Positions 33,419-42,447 of a stretch of 64,000 nt of DNA are shown in pieces. The notes beneath the pieces were generated by a model. The model saw nothing but the letters and a program-made list of their open reading frames with translations. It was not told the DNA's origin and did not search any database. Both the position numbers and the translations under genes were made by a program. The stretch's first letter is position 1. Each line of letters begins with the position of its first letter. The stretch comes from Chryseobacterium sp. OV279. Lineage in GTDB: Bacteria > Bacteroidota > Bacteroidia > Flavobacteriales > Weeksellaceae. The stretch lies in the NCBI RefSeq assembly GCF_900128945.1, contig NZ_FQUD01000002.1:1-64000 (forward strand). The letters are read 5' to 3'.

Positions 33419-34732
33419 TTACTTTTTTTCAGGAACGTAATTAATGATTACTCTTTGATTGGAATTCAAATACTTCTTAGCAGCGTTCTGCAGATCCTGT
33501 CTGGTGATCGATCTGTAGATGTCGATTTCCTTATTGATCAGATTGGTATTTCCCATCAATACGTGGTTCGTTGCCAATGAAGCAGCAATTCCCTGAATAC
33601 TTGAATTGGCGTTCACAAACTGATTTTCATACTGGTTCTGAAGTTTCTGATAATCTTCTTCAGAAATCAGACCCGTCTGCAGCTTTTTGATTTCAGCATC
33701 AATGTCAGCCTGTAAAGTCTGTTTTGTAGTCTGTCCCATCGGGATTGCAAAGAATGCGAAAATACTGTAATCTTCAAGACCCTGGTTGAAAGCCTGTACA
33801 GCAAGTGCCTTTTTGTCCTGGTCAACTAATTTTTTATATAAAACTGAAGATTTACCGTTGCTCAGATAAGACGAAAGCATATCTAGAACATAAGCGTCTT
33901 TCTCTTTATTAGCCGGAGTTCTGTACGCGAAAATATACGCAGGAAGCTGAATGTTTGGGTCTGTAGCCGTTACCTCTTTTTCCTGAGTGATAGGAGCATC
34001 TTTCGGGAAGTCTTTTGGATAAAGAGTTCCTTTCTGAATGCCTCCGTAATATTCCTGAATCCATTTCTTAGTCTGCTCAGGTTTGATATCTCCTGCAACT
34101 ACCAATGTAGCGTTGTTCGGAACGTAGTATTTTTTATAGAAAGCCTGGAATTCTTCAAGCTTTGCAGAGTTAAGATCTTCCATAGAACCGATGGTAGGCC
34201 AGTTATACGGGTGATTCGTAAACAAGTTTTTCTGAATCGTAGGGAAAAGGTTTCCATAAGGCTGGTTGTCCATTCTTAATCTTTTCTCTTCTTTTACAAC
34301 TTCTCTCTGAGTATCTACTCCCACCTGGTTGATCTCGGCGTGACGCATTCTTTCAGATTCCATCCAAAGGCCAAGCTGCTCATTATTCGAAGGGAACGTT
34401 TCAAAATAATACGTTCTGTCATTCGTGGTGTTAGCGTTATTTTGTCCTCCGTTTGAAGAAACGATTTTGAACCATTCACCTCTTTTGATGTTTGGTGTTC
34501 CTTCAAATAAAAGATGTTCGAAGAAGTGGGCAAAACCTGTTCTTCCCTTTACTTCATCCTTCGCACCTACATGGTACATTACCCCTGTAGTGACTACCGG
34601 CGCAGAATTATCCTGGTGCAGAATTACGTGAAGGCCGTTTGGCAGGTCATACTCTTCGAATTTAATTTGCTGTGCATTCAGGACCATTCCGAAGAAAGAT
34701 GCTGCTGCCACAGAAAGAAGTCGCTTTTTCAT
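33419..34732 (-). CDS. M16 zinc peptidase, catalytic subunit
   Basis: 437 residues from MKKRLLSVAA. The start at 34756 would add eight residues ahead of the signal peptide. The inverted zinc motif is intact: H69-F-F-E72-H73 in 'TGFAHFFEHLLFEGTPN', with the distal Glu in the following helix. The signal peptide ends at 'VLNAQQ'. It degrades peptides in the periplasm together with the non-catalytic partner encoded downstream. First gene of this two-gene operon. Confidence 0.92.
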   Translation of the reverse strand: MKKRLLSVAAASFFGMVLNAQQIKFEEYDLPNGLHVILHQDNSAPVVTTGVMYHVGAKDEVKGRTGFAHFFEHLLFEGTPNIKRGEWFKIVSSNGGQNNANTTNDRTYYFETFPSNNEQLGLWMESERMRHAEINQVGVDTQREVVKEEKRLRMDNQPYGNLFPTIQKNLFTNHPYNWPTIGSMEDLNSAKLEEFQAFYKKYYVPNNATLVVAGDIKPEQTKKWIQEYYGGIQKGTLYPKDFPKDAPITQEKEVTATDPNIQLPAYIFAYRTPANKEKDAYVLDMLSSYLSNGKSSVLYKKLVDQDKKALAVQAFNQGLEDYSIFAFFAIPMGQTTKQTLQADIDAEIKKLQTGLISEEDYQKLQNQYENQFVNANSSIQGIAASLATNHVLMGNTNLINKEIDIYRSITRQDLQNAAKKYLNSNQRVIINYVPEKK

Positions 34733-34841
34733 AAAGTAGAAATTGTTTTGTATCAATTAGTAGGACAAATACAGTATTTGTTACATAATTACTCTACTTT
34801 TTTTTAATTTTTTGTTTATTTGTAAACTCTTTAACTCCACT

Positions 34842-35798
34842 ATGAGAATTTATTTTACTTTACTTTTTCTTTTCTCCCTTTTTCTAATGCACGCGCAGGA
34901 AATCATGGATAAAGATGCGTTGAAAAAATGCAGAAAAGAATTCAATAAAAAGACCTGCCTGTCCGATGAAGACGGGGATGGAATACTTTTTTATCTGGAT
35001 CAGTGCCCTAAAGAGAAAGGTCCCGTTGAAAATAACGGCTGCCCTTGGCCTGATAAAGATAAAGATGGGAGCATAGATAAGGAAGATAGCTGTCCGGATC
35101 TATCCGGTCCTGTTGAGAATAATGGTTGTCCATGGCCGGATACCGATAACGACGGAATTTTAGATAAAGATGATAAATGCCCCACAGTGGAGGGACTTCC
35201 CGAATATGGAGGCTGTCCTAAACCATTTAGAAGGGATTGCAGAGCAATAGCTAAAAAAGACAGTCTGGATATGATGAATTTGCGTGCTAGCTATAAAGAT
35301 GTTGATAAGATTTATAATCAGCTCAGCAAAAAAATTCTGGAGCCCATCAACAAATATAATCTGAAAAATATAAGGCTGTATATTAAACTTATTGATTGGG
35401 GACCTTCCTGTCTTACAGGAGATGGTTGCGATCAGAATTGGAAACATATTCAGTCAAATTACTTGAGTACTCAATTTTGGAATAAAACTACACTGGAAAG
35501 ATTGTATAACAGGAAAGATATCAACGGGATCTTTTTCTCTACAAAGTTTTGGCCTGAAATATTTCCGGAACTGAAAGAATTTGTAGATCCTCCTTTATAT
35601 AATTATTTGGTGAAGCATTACAAAAAAGAAAGGACGATTTCCGTATTGAAAAATGATAAAGATCAATATCAATTGGTTATAATATCAATGTATTTTGAAA
35701 ATCCACATCAAATCAGAGTTTTAATGACAGACAGTAACCGTTTTTATACGGACACTACTTATATGTATAATGGAAAAACTTGGAATACAATAAAATAG
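34842..35798 (+). CDS. Thrombospondin type 3 repeat protein
   Basis: 318 residues from MRIYFTLLFL. The start at 34812 adds ten residues before the signal peptide. Three Ca-binding TSP3 repeats span about 40-125: 'DEDGDGILFYLDQCP', 'DKDKDGSIDKEDSCP' and 'DTDNDGILDKDDKCP', separated by 'GPVENNGCPWP' duplicates. Unlike typical relatives, no OmpA-like peptidoglycan domain follows. Instead there is a 190-residue C-terminal region with no motif I recognise. Likely periplasmic or outer-membrane-associated. Confidence 0.8.
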   Translation: MRIYFTLLFLFSLFLMHAQEIMDKDALKKCRKEFNKKTCLSDEDGDGILFYLDQCPKEKGPVENNGCPWPDKDKDGSIDKEDSCPDLSGPVENNGCPWPDTDNDGILDKDDKCPTVEGLPEYGGCPKPFRRDCRAIAKKDSLDMMNLRASYKDVDKIYNQLSKKILEPINKYNLKNIRLYIKLIDWGPSCLTGDGCDQNWKHIQSNYLSTQFWNKTTLERLYNRKDINGIFFSTKFWPEIFPELKEFVDPPLYNYLVKHYKKERTISVLKNDKDQYQLVIISMYFENPHQIRVLMTDSNRFYTDTTYMYNGKTWNTIK

Positions 35799-35819
35799 GT
35801 AAGTGCTGTTTTATTAAAG

Positions 35820-35850
35820 TTTGAATTGTCCTTTGAATACATTAATTTTG
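35820..35850 (+). promoter_or_regulatory. Complete promoter of the helicase gene
   Basis: TTTG (35820-35823), 19-bp spacer and TAATTTTG (35843-35850). This is the full Bacteroidota promoter form, 23 nt before the ATG at 35874. Confidence 0.75.
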
Positions 35851-35873
35851 TGTTCCCAAAATTTTTTTGCAGT

Positions 35874-38204
35874 ATGGATTATCTGAAAGGACTCAATGAA
35901 TCACAATATGAAGCCGTTACCTCTCTACAGGGACCTTTGATGGTACTTGCAGGAGCCGGTTCCGGAAAAACGCGTGTGCTGACCATGCGTATTGCCCACC
36001 TGATCCACAACGGTGTGGACCCTTTCAACATCCTGGCCCTGACGTTTACCAATAAAGCCGCCCGCGAAATGAAAGACCGTATCGCCAAAGTGGTAGGAGA
36101 CAGCAATGCAAGAAGTTTATGGATGGGAACTTTTCACTCGGTGTTTGCAAGAATCCTGAGAATTGAAGGTCATTATCTGGGCTATCCATCCAATTTTACG
36201 ATCTATGATATGCAGGATGCCCTGAATGTCATCAGAAAAGTATTAAAAGACATGAATATCGATGCCGATCTTTATAAACCTAAAAAAGTTCAGGCAAGAA
36301 TTTCAACCTACAAAAACAACCTGATCACCGTAAAAGCATATTTCAACAATCCTGAACTGATGGAAGCTGATGAAAAAGCGAATATGAAATTCATCGGGCA
36401 GATCTACCAGAGATATGTGGATGCATGTTTTAAAAACGGAGCGATGGATTTTGATGATTTATTGTTAAAAACCAACGAATTACTCACCCGTTTTCCGGAA
36501 GTGTTGGCCAAATATCAGGACAGATTCAGATACATCATGGTGGATGAGTACCAGGATACCAACCATTCCCAGTATCTTATTGTAAAAGCACTGGCTTCAA
36601 AATTTGAAAATATCTGCGTGGTAGGAGATGATGCACAATCTATTTACTCTTTCCGTGGGGCCAATATTTATAACATCTTAAACTTTAAGAAAGATTATCC
36701 TGACGCAATCACGGTTTCTTTGGAACAGAACTATCGTTCAACTCAGAATATTGTGAATGCAGCTAACGTTGTCATTTCAAAAAACCTTCAGCAGTTCAAG
36801 AAGAACGTTTTCAGTGATAACGAAGAAGGGGATAAGATCAAAATATATCGTTCTCTTTCCGATGCCGATGAAGCGAATTTCGTGGCCGGAAATATCTGGG
36901 AGCTCAGAAATACGGACCAGAGAAAGTACAGTGATTTTGCGATTTTATACAGAACGAACTCACAAACCAGAGCATTTGAAGATGCGCTGAGACGTAAAAA
37001 TATTCCATACAAGGTTTACGGAGGACTTTCTTTCTACCAGAGAAAAGAAGTAAAAGACCTGATCGGTTATCTGCGTCTTCTGGTCAATGAAAATGACTCC
37101 GAGGCATTGATGAGAATCATCAATTACCCTACAAGAGGAATCGGGGAAACAACCCAGAATAAGCTGATCGTTTTTGCAGATTCCCATAATGTGACCATTT
37201 CACAGGTATTGAGTAATTTACCAATGTATGCGCCTCAACTGGGGCTGAACAATGGTGTTTTAACCAAACTGAATGACTTCTGGTCCATGATCAAAGCGTT
37301 CCAGGTATTGCTAAAAACCGATACGGCGTATAGCGTGGCAATGGAAGTGGCCAAACGAAGCGGTCTGATCAAGTTTTTAAAAGACGACCAGACTCCGGAA
37401 GGGATTTCCCGTGTAGAAAACGTTCAGGAATTGATGAACTCTATGCAGGGATTCATTGAAGAGCAGATCCAGCTTGAAGACGGCGATCCGAGCCTTCCGA
37501 ATTTCCTTGAGAATATTGCCCTTTCTGCAGATACTCAGGATAAAAGTTTAGAGGAAGATATGGTTTCGTTAATGACAATTCACCTGTCAAAAGGTCTGGA
37601 ATTCCCTGTGGTACACCTTGTAGGTCTGGAAGAAAACCTTTTCCCGAGCTTTATGAGTTCCGCAACCAGAGAAGATCTGGAGGAAGAAAGACGTCTGTTT
37701 TATGTAGCATTGACGAGAGCCGAAAAGCAGGTCTTTTTCTCTTATGCAGTTTCCCGTTTCCAATGGGGAAAAATTACAGATGCGGAGCCTTCAAGATTCT
37801 TAAGTGAAATTGATGACCAGTATATTGAGTTCTTAAACCCGGCTCTGGAAAAGAGATTCATCAATAATACCGGCATCAAGTCCAATATCTTTGATGAACA
37901 TCCTTCGGAACAGAAAGCATTCAGAAGAGTTGAAAAGAAAACGATTGATAAAGGTGACAATTCAAAACCTGCACCGGAAGTCAGAAAACTAAAACCGGTC
38001 AGTACCGCGAAAATTATCAATCCAAGCGGAGCTTCCTCGCAGGACATTGAGGTGGGAGATAAGGTGAGACACGACCGTTTCGGAATCGGGGAAGTTTCTT
38101 TCCTGGATGGTACGGATCCTCAGAACATCAAAGCCAAAGTAGTTTTCATTCATGAAGGAGAGAAAAACCTTATCCTGAAGTATGCGAAACTTACGAAAAT
38201 ATAA
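35874..38204 (+). CDS. pcrA: UvrD/PcrA-type ATP-dependent DNA helicase
   Basis: 776 residues from MDYLKGLNESQYEAV. The longer frame from 35826 begins with TTG inside the promoter and is rejected. Superfamily 1A motifs are complete: Q motif 'LNESQYEAV', Walker A 'GAGSGKT' (27-33), Ia 'TFTNKAAREMK', II 'VDEYQDTN', III 'GDDAQSIYSFRGA', IV 'LEQNYRST', V 'MTIHLSKGLEFPVV' and VI 'RLFYVALTRAEK'. The C-terminal tudor-like domain ('GDKVRHDRFGIGEV') fits PcrA. It unwinds DNA in repair and removes RecA filaments. Confidence 0.95.
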   Translation: MDYLKGLNESQYEAVTSLQGPLMVLAGAGSGKTRVLTMRIAHLIHNGVDPFNILALTFTNKAAREMKDRIAKVVGDSNARSLWMGTFHSVFARILRIEGHYLGYPSNFTIYDMQDALNVIRKVLKDMNIDADLYKPKKVQARISTYKNNLITVKAYFNNPELMEADEKANMKFIGQIYQRYVDACFKNGAMDFDDLLLKTNELLTRFPEVLAKYQDRFRYIMVDEYQDTNHSQYLIVKALASKFENICVVGDDAQSIYSFRGANIYNILNFKKDYPDAITVSLEQNYRSTQNIVNAANVVISKNLQQFKKNVFSDNEEGDKIKIYRSLSDADEANFVAGNIWELRNTDQRKYSDFAILYRTNSQTRAFEDALRRKNIPYKVYGGLSFYQRKEVKDLIGYLRLLVNENDSEALMRIINYPTRGIGETTQNKLIVFADSHNVTISQVLSNLPMYAPQLGLNNGVLTKLNDFWSMIKAFQVLLKTDTAYSVAMEVAKRSGLIKFLKDDQTPEGISRVENVQELMNSMQGFIEEQIQLEDGDPSLPNFLENIALSADTQDKSLEEDMVSLMTIHLSKGLEFPVVHLVGLEENLFPSFMSSATREDLEEERRLFYVALTRAEKQVFFSYAVSRFQWGKITDAEPSRFLSEIDDQYIEFLNPALEKRFINNTGIKSNIFDEHPSEQKAFRRVEKKTIDKGDNSKPAPEVRKLKPVSTAKIINPSGASSQDIEVGDKVRHDRFGIGEVSFLDGTDPQNIKAKVVFIHEGEKNLILKYAKLTKI

Positions 38205-38242
38205 TAGTTAATTGTTCAGCGGAAAAGCTGATGATATATTTT

Positions 38243-38275
38243 AAAACGGATTCCATTTTTGGGGTCCGTTTTTTT
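38243..38275 (+). terminator. Intrinsic terminator of the helicase gene
   Basis: AAAACGGA/TCCGTTTT arms followed by a T-run on the plus strand. Confidence 0.8.
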
Positions 38276-38280
38276 ATTCA

Positions 38281-38480
38281 AACACAAATTGCACGAATGT
38301 TTTTCACGAATAACACGAATATCTTTGACGCTGTTAGTGCCATTTTTGAAAGTATTTGTGTCCTTCGTGTTAAAAATATCGCTCTCAAAACACAAATTGC
38401 ACGAATGTTTTTCAGTAATAACACAAATAGCTTCGGCAGCTTAGTGGCATTTGTGAAAGTATTTGTGTCCTTCGTGTTTA
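38281..38480. repeat. Two-copy tandem repeat (108-bp period)
   Basis: Copies of about 90 bp start at 38281 and 38389 with 'aacacaaattgcacgaatg' and end with 'atttgtgtccttcgtgtt'. Each copy is itself an imperfect inverted repeat. The 'cacgaat' type is a dispersed intergenic repeat seen in several bacterial groups. It fills the gap before the TonB receptor at 38654. Confidence 0.75.
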
Positions 38481-38581
38481 AAAAAATCTCAAAAGACCAA
38501 TATATTTTGAGACTTAATCATTAGTGTTTAAAATAATAGACTGAAACTATCTTAAATTTTCATAAAATTAAAGTCTATTAA

Positions 38582-38613
38582 TTTTGTAGACTAATGAATT
38601 AGTTTTACATTTG
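38582..38613 (+). promoter_or_regulatory. Promoter of the TonB-dependent receptor at 38654
   Basis: TTTTG ending at 38585, a 20-bp spacer, then TACATTTG (38606-38613), 40 nt before the ATG. AGTCTA/TAGACT half-sites flank the -33 element and could bind a regulator. Confidence 0.65.
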
Positions 38614-38653
38614 CCACTCAAAAAAAACATAAACTATAAATTGATGTAAGGGT

Positions 38654-41380
38654 ATGAAAAATAAAACGACTATCGTATCAGCTTCTGTACTTTTTTTCCT
38701 CGGAACGTATGCTTTCGGGCAGGAAAAAGGAAAAGACAGTGTGAAAACCAATAATGTAGAAGAAGTAGTGGTACTGGGCTCAAGAGCCGGTGCCCGATCT
38801 AAAATAGACAGCCCGGTTCCTGTGGATGTCTTCAATATAAAAGAATCTTCAGTAGTTCTTCCGCAGTCCAGTATAGGACAGATTTTGAATGCGGTAGCGC
38901 CGTCTTTCACCTCTACCATCCAGACGAATTCAGACGGAACGGACCATTTGGATCCTGCTCAGCTGAGAGGATTGGGACCAGATCAGGTATTGGTTTTGGT
39001 TAACGGAAAAAGAAGACATACCTCAGCATTGGTCAATGTGAACGGAACTCCGGGAAGAGGAACGGTAGGAACCGATTTAAATTCGATTCCTTCCTTTGCC
39101 TTAAATAGAATTGAAGTCCTGCGTGACGGTGCTTCAGCCCAATACGGATCTGATGCGATTGCCGGAGTGATCAACCTTGAACTGAAAAAAGACATCGGAA
39201 AACTAACCGGACAGGTAAGCTACGGAGGAAATTTAACGCCGACTGCCAATGATCATACCGGAAATTTCGACGGACAGAATATTCAGGTTGACCTTAATTA
39301 CGGAAATAAAATCGGAAATAAAGGAGGTTTCTATAACATCACCTGGTCATCACAGTTCAGAAATCCGACTTCAAGAGCGGGAGCTGAAAGCGGATCAATC
39401 TACAACGCCTACAATGCGATTGAAAGACGTGCACAGAACGATGGCGTGAATTTATCTTCCCTTTTTTCAAATATCAATAATGTACCGAACTCCCAGCAGC
39501 TTATCAATTACATCCATCAATATGCTCAGGGCGTAAGTTATTTTTCTCAGGATCTGCAGAACCAGATTCAGGGAGCCAACAGCATCGGAGTTTTACAGGG
39601 ACTTTTGAAGGGAGATTTTACAGATCAGGAACTGGCGTACAGAGGGCAGGAAAGAAAAGATTTCAATATGCAGGTGGGACAGTCGAAACTGAATAACAAT
39701 CAGCTTTTTGCTAATATCGAGGTTCCTATTAATGATAACTGGAAAGTATATTCTTTCGGAGGTTACAGTTTCAGACACGGAACTTCAGGAGGATTTTACA
39801 GAAAACCGAACCAGAGCAGAACATTTACAGGGCTGTATTCAGACGGTTATTTACCACAGATCGGAACTGATATTCAGGACCTGTCGCTTTCCGCAGGAAT
39901 CAAAGGAAACTGGGATGGCTGGAATATTGATTTAAGCAATACATTCGGACAGAATTCATTCAGTTATAATATTCAGAACACAGGAAATACATCTTTACGT
40001 TTTGCATCCCCGAAAGAATTTGATGCCGGAGGTTTAAGATTTTCCCAGAATACCATCAATTTAGATTTCTCTAAAAAATATGATGTCTGGAGTGGAATCA
40101 ATGTCGCTTTTGGAGCGGAACACCGTTACGAAAATTTTAAAATAACACAGGGTGACGAAGCTTCCTACACGACCTATGATGCTGCAGGAAATGTTTGGAA
40201 TAATACAAGCCCGAGAGCTACGGATTTCTTTGGAAATGCACTTCCGGGAGGTTCACAGGTTTTCGGAGGATTTAAGCCGGTGAATGCAATTGATAAAAAC
40301 AGACAGGCAGTAGCAGCTTACGCAGATGTTGAATTTAATTTCACCAACTGGTTATTAGTGGATGCCGCCGCGAGATATGAAAATTATTCAGATTTTGGAT
40401 CTACCTTTAACTATAAATTAGCGTCAAGAATCAAAGTTGCTCCCAATTTTAATGTGAGATTAGCGGGTTCTACCGGATTCAGAGCGCCTTCTATTCACCA
40501 GATCTATTATAATGTGACCTCAACTTTGTTTACCAACAGCCAGCTTCTGGAAGTGGGAACCTTCAGTAATGATTCACAGATTGCAGGACTGTTGGAAATG
40601 CCAAAACTGAAGCAGGAAACGTCTAAATCTGCCAGCGTAGGATTTACGTACAGAATTCCTTCAGCGAGTCTGACCTTTACCGCAGATGGATATTTTACCA
40701 GAATCAACAATAGGATTATCCTTACCGACCAGTTTTTAAGAGCTGATGTACCTGTCGCAGCACAGGCCGCCTTTGATGCACAGGGAGTTAATGGAGCTCA
40801 GTTCTTCACCAATGCCATTGATACGGAAACCAGAGGTATAGACGTTGTGATTTCCCATAATGCAAGATTTTCAGGGATAAAGCTTGACAATAATTTTGCG
40901 ATTAATGTAAGTGAGACCAGAAAAGTAGGGGATACGCACTCTTCAGGACTTTTGCAGTCTCCAAATCTTGAGAAAATTTATTTTTCTGAAAAGTCAAGAG
41001 TGTATCTGGAAGAAGCGGTTCCAAGGGTAAAAGCCAGTTTATCCCACACGCTTTCATGGAAAAATGCAAGTGTGTATCTTAGAAATACCTATTTCGGAAA
41101 AGTAACGGGTGCAGATGTGATTGATGCCAACGGTGACGGAATCATCGGATTCAATGAGCATCAGCAGATTGGAGACAAGATCATTACCGATCTTTCATTA
41201 GCTTACCAGTTTACAAAAAATGTAGGACTGACCATCGGAGTTAATAATCTCTTTGATATTTATCCTGATAAAAACCTTCCGGCCTCTACCAATAATGACC
41301 AGTTCGTTTATTCACGTTCTACGTCTCAGTTTGGCCAGAATGGAAGATATGTATTCTCACGACTTAATTTTAATTTTTAA
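38654..41380 (+). CDS. TonB-dependent outer-membrane receptor
   Basis: 908 residues with a signal peptide (1-21, cleaved at AFG-Q). The TonB box region 'NNVEEVVVLGSRAG' (about 33-46) is followed by the plug domain ('ILNAVAPSFTSTIQTNSDGTDHLDPAQLRGLGPDQVLVLVNGKRRHTSALV' region and 'DGASAQYGSDAIAGVINLELKK') and a large beta-barrel ending 'GRYVFSRLNFNF'. This is a size typical of receptors for iron complexes or other small ligands. The substrate is not identifiable, and no SusD-like gene is adjacent. Single gene. Confidence 0.92.
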   Translation: MKNKTTIVSASVLFFLGTYAFGQEKGKDSVKTNNVEEVVVLGSRAGARSKIDSPVPVDVFNIKESSVVLPQSSIGQILNAVAPSFTSTIQTNSDGTDHLDPAQLRGLGPDQVLVLVNGKRRHTSALVNVNGTPGRGTVGTDLNSIPSFALNRIEVLRDGASAQYGSDAIAGVINLELKKDIGKLTGQVSYGGNLTPTANDHTGNFDGQNIQVDLNYGNKIGNKGGFYNITWSSQFRNPTSRAGAESGSIYNAYNAIERRAQNDGVNLSSLFSNINNVPNSQQLINYIHQYAQGVSYFSQDLQNQIQGANSIGVLQGLLKGDFTDQELAYRGQERKDFNMQVGQSKLNNNQLFANIEVPINDNWKVYSFGGYSFRHGTSGGFYRKPNQSRTFTGLYSDGYLPQIGTDIQDLSLSAGIKGNWDGWNIDLSNTFGQNSFSYNIQNTGNTSLRFASPKEFDAGGLRFSQNTINLDFSKKYDVWSGINVAFGAEHRYENFKITQGDEASYTTYDAAGNVWNNTSPRATDFFGNALPGGSQVFGGFKPVNAIDKNRQAVAAYADVEFNFTNWLLVDAAARYENYSDFGSTFNYKLASRIKVAPNFNVRLAGSTGFRAPSIHQIYYNVTSTLFTNSQLLEVGTFSNDSQIAGLLEMPKLKQETSKSASVGFTYRIPSASLTFTADGYFTRINNRIILTDQFLRADVPVAAQAAFDAQGVNGAQFFTNAIDTETRGIDVVISHNARFSGIKLDNNFAINVSETRKVGDTHSSGLLQSPNLEKIYFSEKSRVYLEEAVPRVKASLSHTLSWKNASVYLRNTYFGKVTGADVIDANGDGIIGFNEHQQIGDKIITDLSLAYQFTKNVGLTIGVNNLFDIYPDKNLPASTNNDQFVYSRSTSQFGQNGRYVFSRLNFNF

Positions 41381-41410
41381 ATCATAGTCCGTTTAAAAAC
41401 CATATTTTCT

Positions 41411-41679
41411 GGTTGGAAAAACGCAAAGGCGCAAGATATTTGAATGCATTAGGTTTTAAGGCGCCAGGATTTTATCTCCGATAAAATTGAGTACCGCTGT
41501 CATTGCGAGGAGCAGGGCGACGAAGCAATCTCAAAAAAAGGTATTGTTAAATAATTTGAGATTGCTTCACCTAAAGGTTCGCAATGACAGAGGCATAAAA
41601 ATAGCTGAAAATTTATGATTTTCTTGCGCCTTAAAAACAGTTTCATATTAAAAAAACTTGCGCCTTTGCGTTTACCAAC
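41411..41679. repeat. Nested inverted repeat ('GCAAAGGCGCAAG' outer, 'CATTGCGAGGAG' inner)
   Basis: Outer arms (near 41411 and ending 41679) and middle arms 'TTTTAAGGCGC' / 'GCGCCTTAAAA' match the copy at 63255. An inner hairpin (41497-41590) with perfect CTGTCATTGCG/CGCAATGACAG ends is inserted at the centre. The inner 'GTCATTGCGAGG' element is a widespread intergenic repeat in several bacterial phyla. The whole element fills the gap between the receptor and tenA. Confidence 0.75.
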
Positions 41680-41695
41680 AAAAAAAAACATATCA

Positions 41696-41727
41696 AAAAG
41701 CGGATTCAAATTTTTGAATCCGCTTTT
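41696..41727. terminator. Bidirectional terminator
   Basis: Perfect 15-bp arms AAAAGCGGATTCAAA/TTTGAATCCGCTTTT between the receptor (plus) and tenA (minus). A second hairpin (ATATCTGGTG/CACCAGATAT, 41729-41765) sits next to it. Confidence 0.85.
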
Positions 41728-41796
41728 AATATCTGGTGGCTGAGGGTCTCGAAGTCACCAGATATTTGCCTTTTGTTCAATTGAACTCAGATTAAT

Positions 41797-42447
41797 CTAC
41801 TTCCATGTTTTCAGCTCGTACGCGCCTTCCCAGAAATGGAATTCCATTCTCGTGGACATGATAAAAGCTTCGGTCATTTTCTCCCTTGTTTCCTCTGTAC
41901 TGTTCTCAGCCAGTCGGTCACAGATGGCAATAGCCTGATCTACGGCAACAGAAAATTCCTCGCCTCCATACGTGTCAATCCACTTTTGATAAGGGTTGTT
42001 GATCGTGTTTTGATTGCTGTAAATATAATCTCCAACCTCTCTGTAAATCCAGAAGCAGGGAAGAACTGCCGCCACTGCAATTTCTACAGATTCCAAAGCA
42101 GCGGTACTTCTCAGAAAGTGAATGTAATGATGACAGGCAGGTTCCGCTACGCCTTTATCTGAAACCCCAAAATCTACAAAATAAGATTCATGTAGCGCAT
42201 TTTCCACGACAATGGCATTTTCAGCAAATCGCATAAACGCAAGTACATCCTGAAGATCCTGAATTTTAGCAGCAATCAGCGAAAGCGTTCTCCCAAAATG
42301 TTCAAGATATAAAGAATCCTGAGCCATATAAAACCTAAATTTCTCCTGCGGTAAAGTTCCATCTGATAATTCTTTGATAAACGGCATGTCCAGAATAGAC
42401 TCATAACGTTGTTCTATAGCTTGCCAGGTGTGTTCAGACCATTTCAT
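41797..42447 (-). CDS. tenA: Thiaminase II / aminopyrimidine aminohydrolase
   Basis: 216 residues from MKWSEHTW. The ATG lies inside the 3' end of thiD (14-bp overlap). Catalytic residues are in place: C131 in 'AVLPCFWIYREVG' (C135 in B. subtilis TenA), D44, Y47 and E202 in 'MEFHFWEGAY'. It hydrolyses aminomethylpyrimidine from degraded thiamine to give HMP for salvage. Last gene of the riboswitch-controlled thi operon. Confidence 0.94.
   Translation of the reverse strand: MKWSEHTWQAIEQRYESILDMPFIKELSDGTLPQEKFRFYMAQDSLYLEHFGRTLSLIAAKIQDLQDVLAFMRFAENAIVVENALHESYFVDFGVSDKGVAEPACHHYIHFLRSTAALESVEIAVAAVLPCFWIYREVGDYIYSNQNTINNPYQKWIDTYGGEEFSVAVDQAIAICDRLAENSTEETREKMTEAFIMSTRMEFHFWEGAYELKTWK

Noticed and set aside
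38281..38480. CRISPR-like repeats
   Set aside because: Only two copies, imperfect hairpins, no spacers of constant length and no cas genes.
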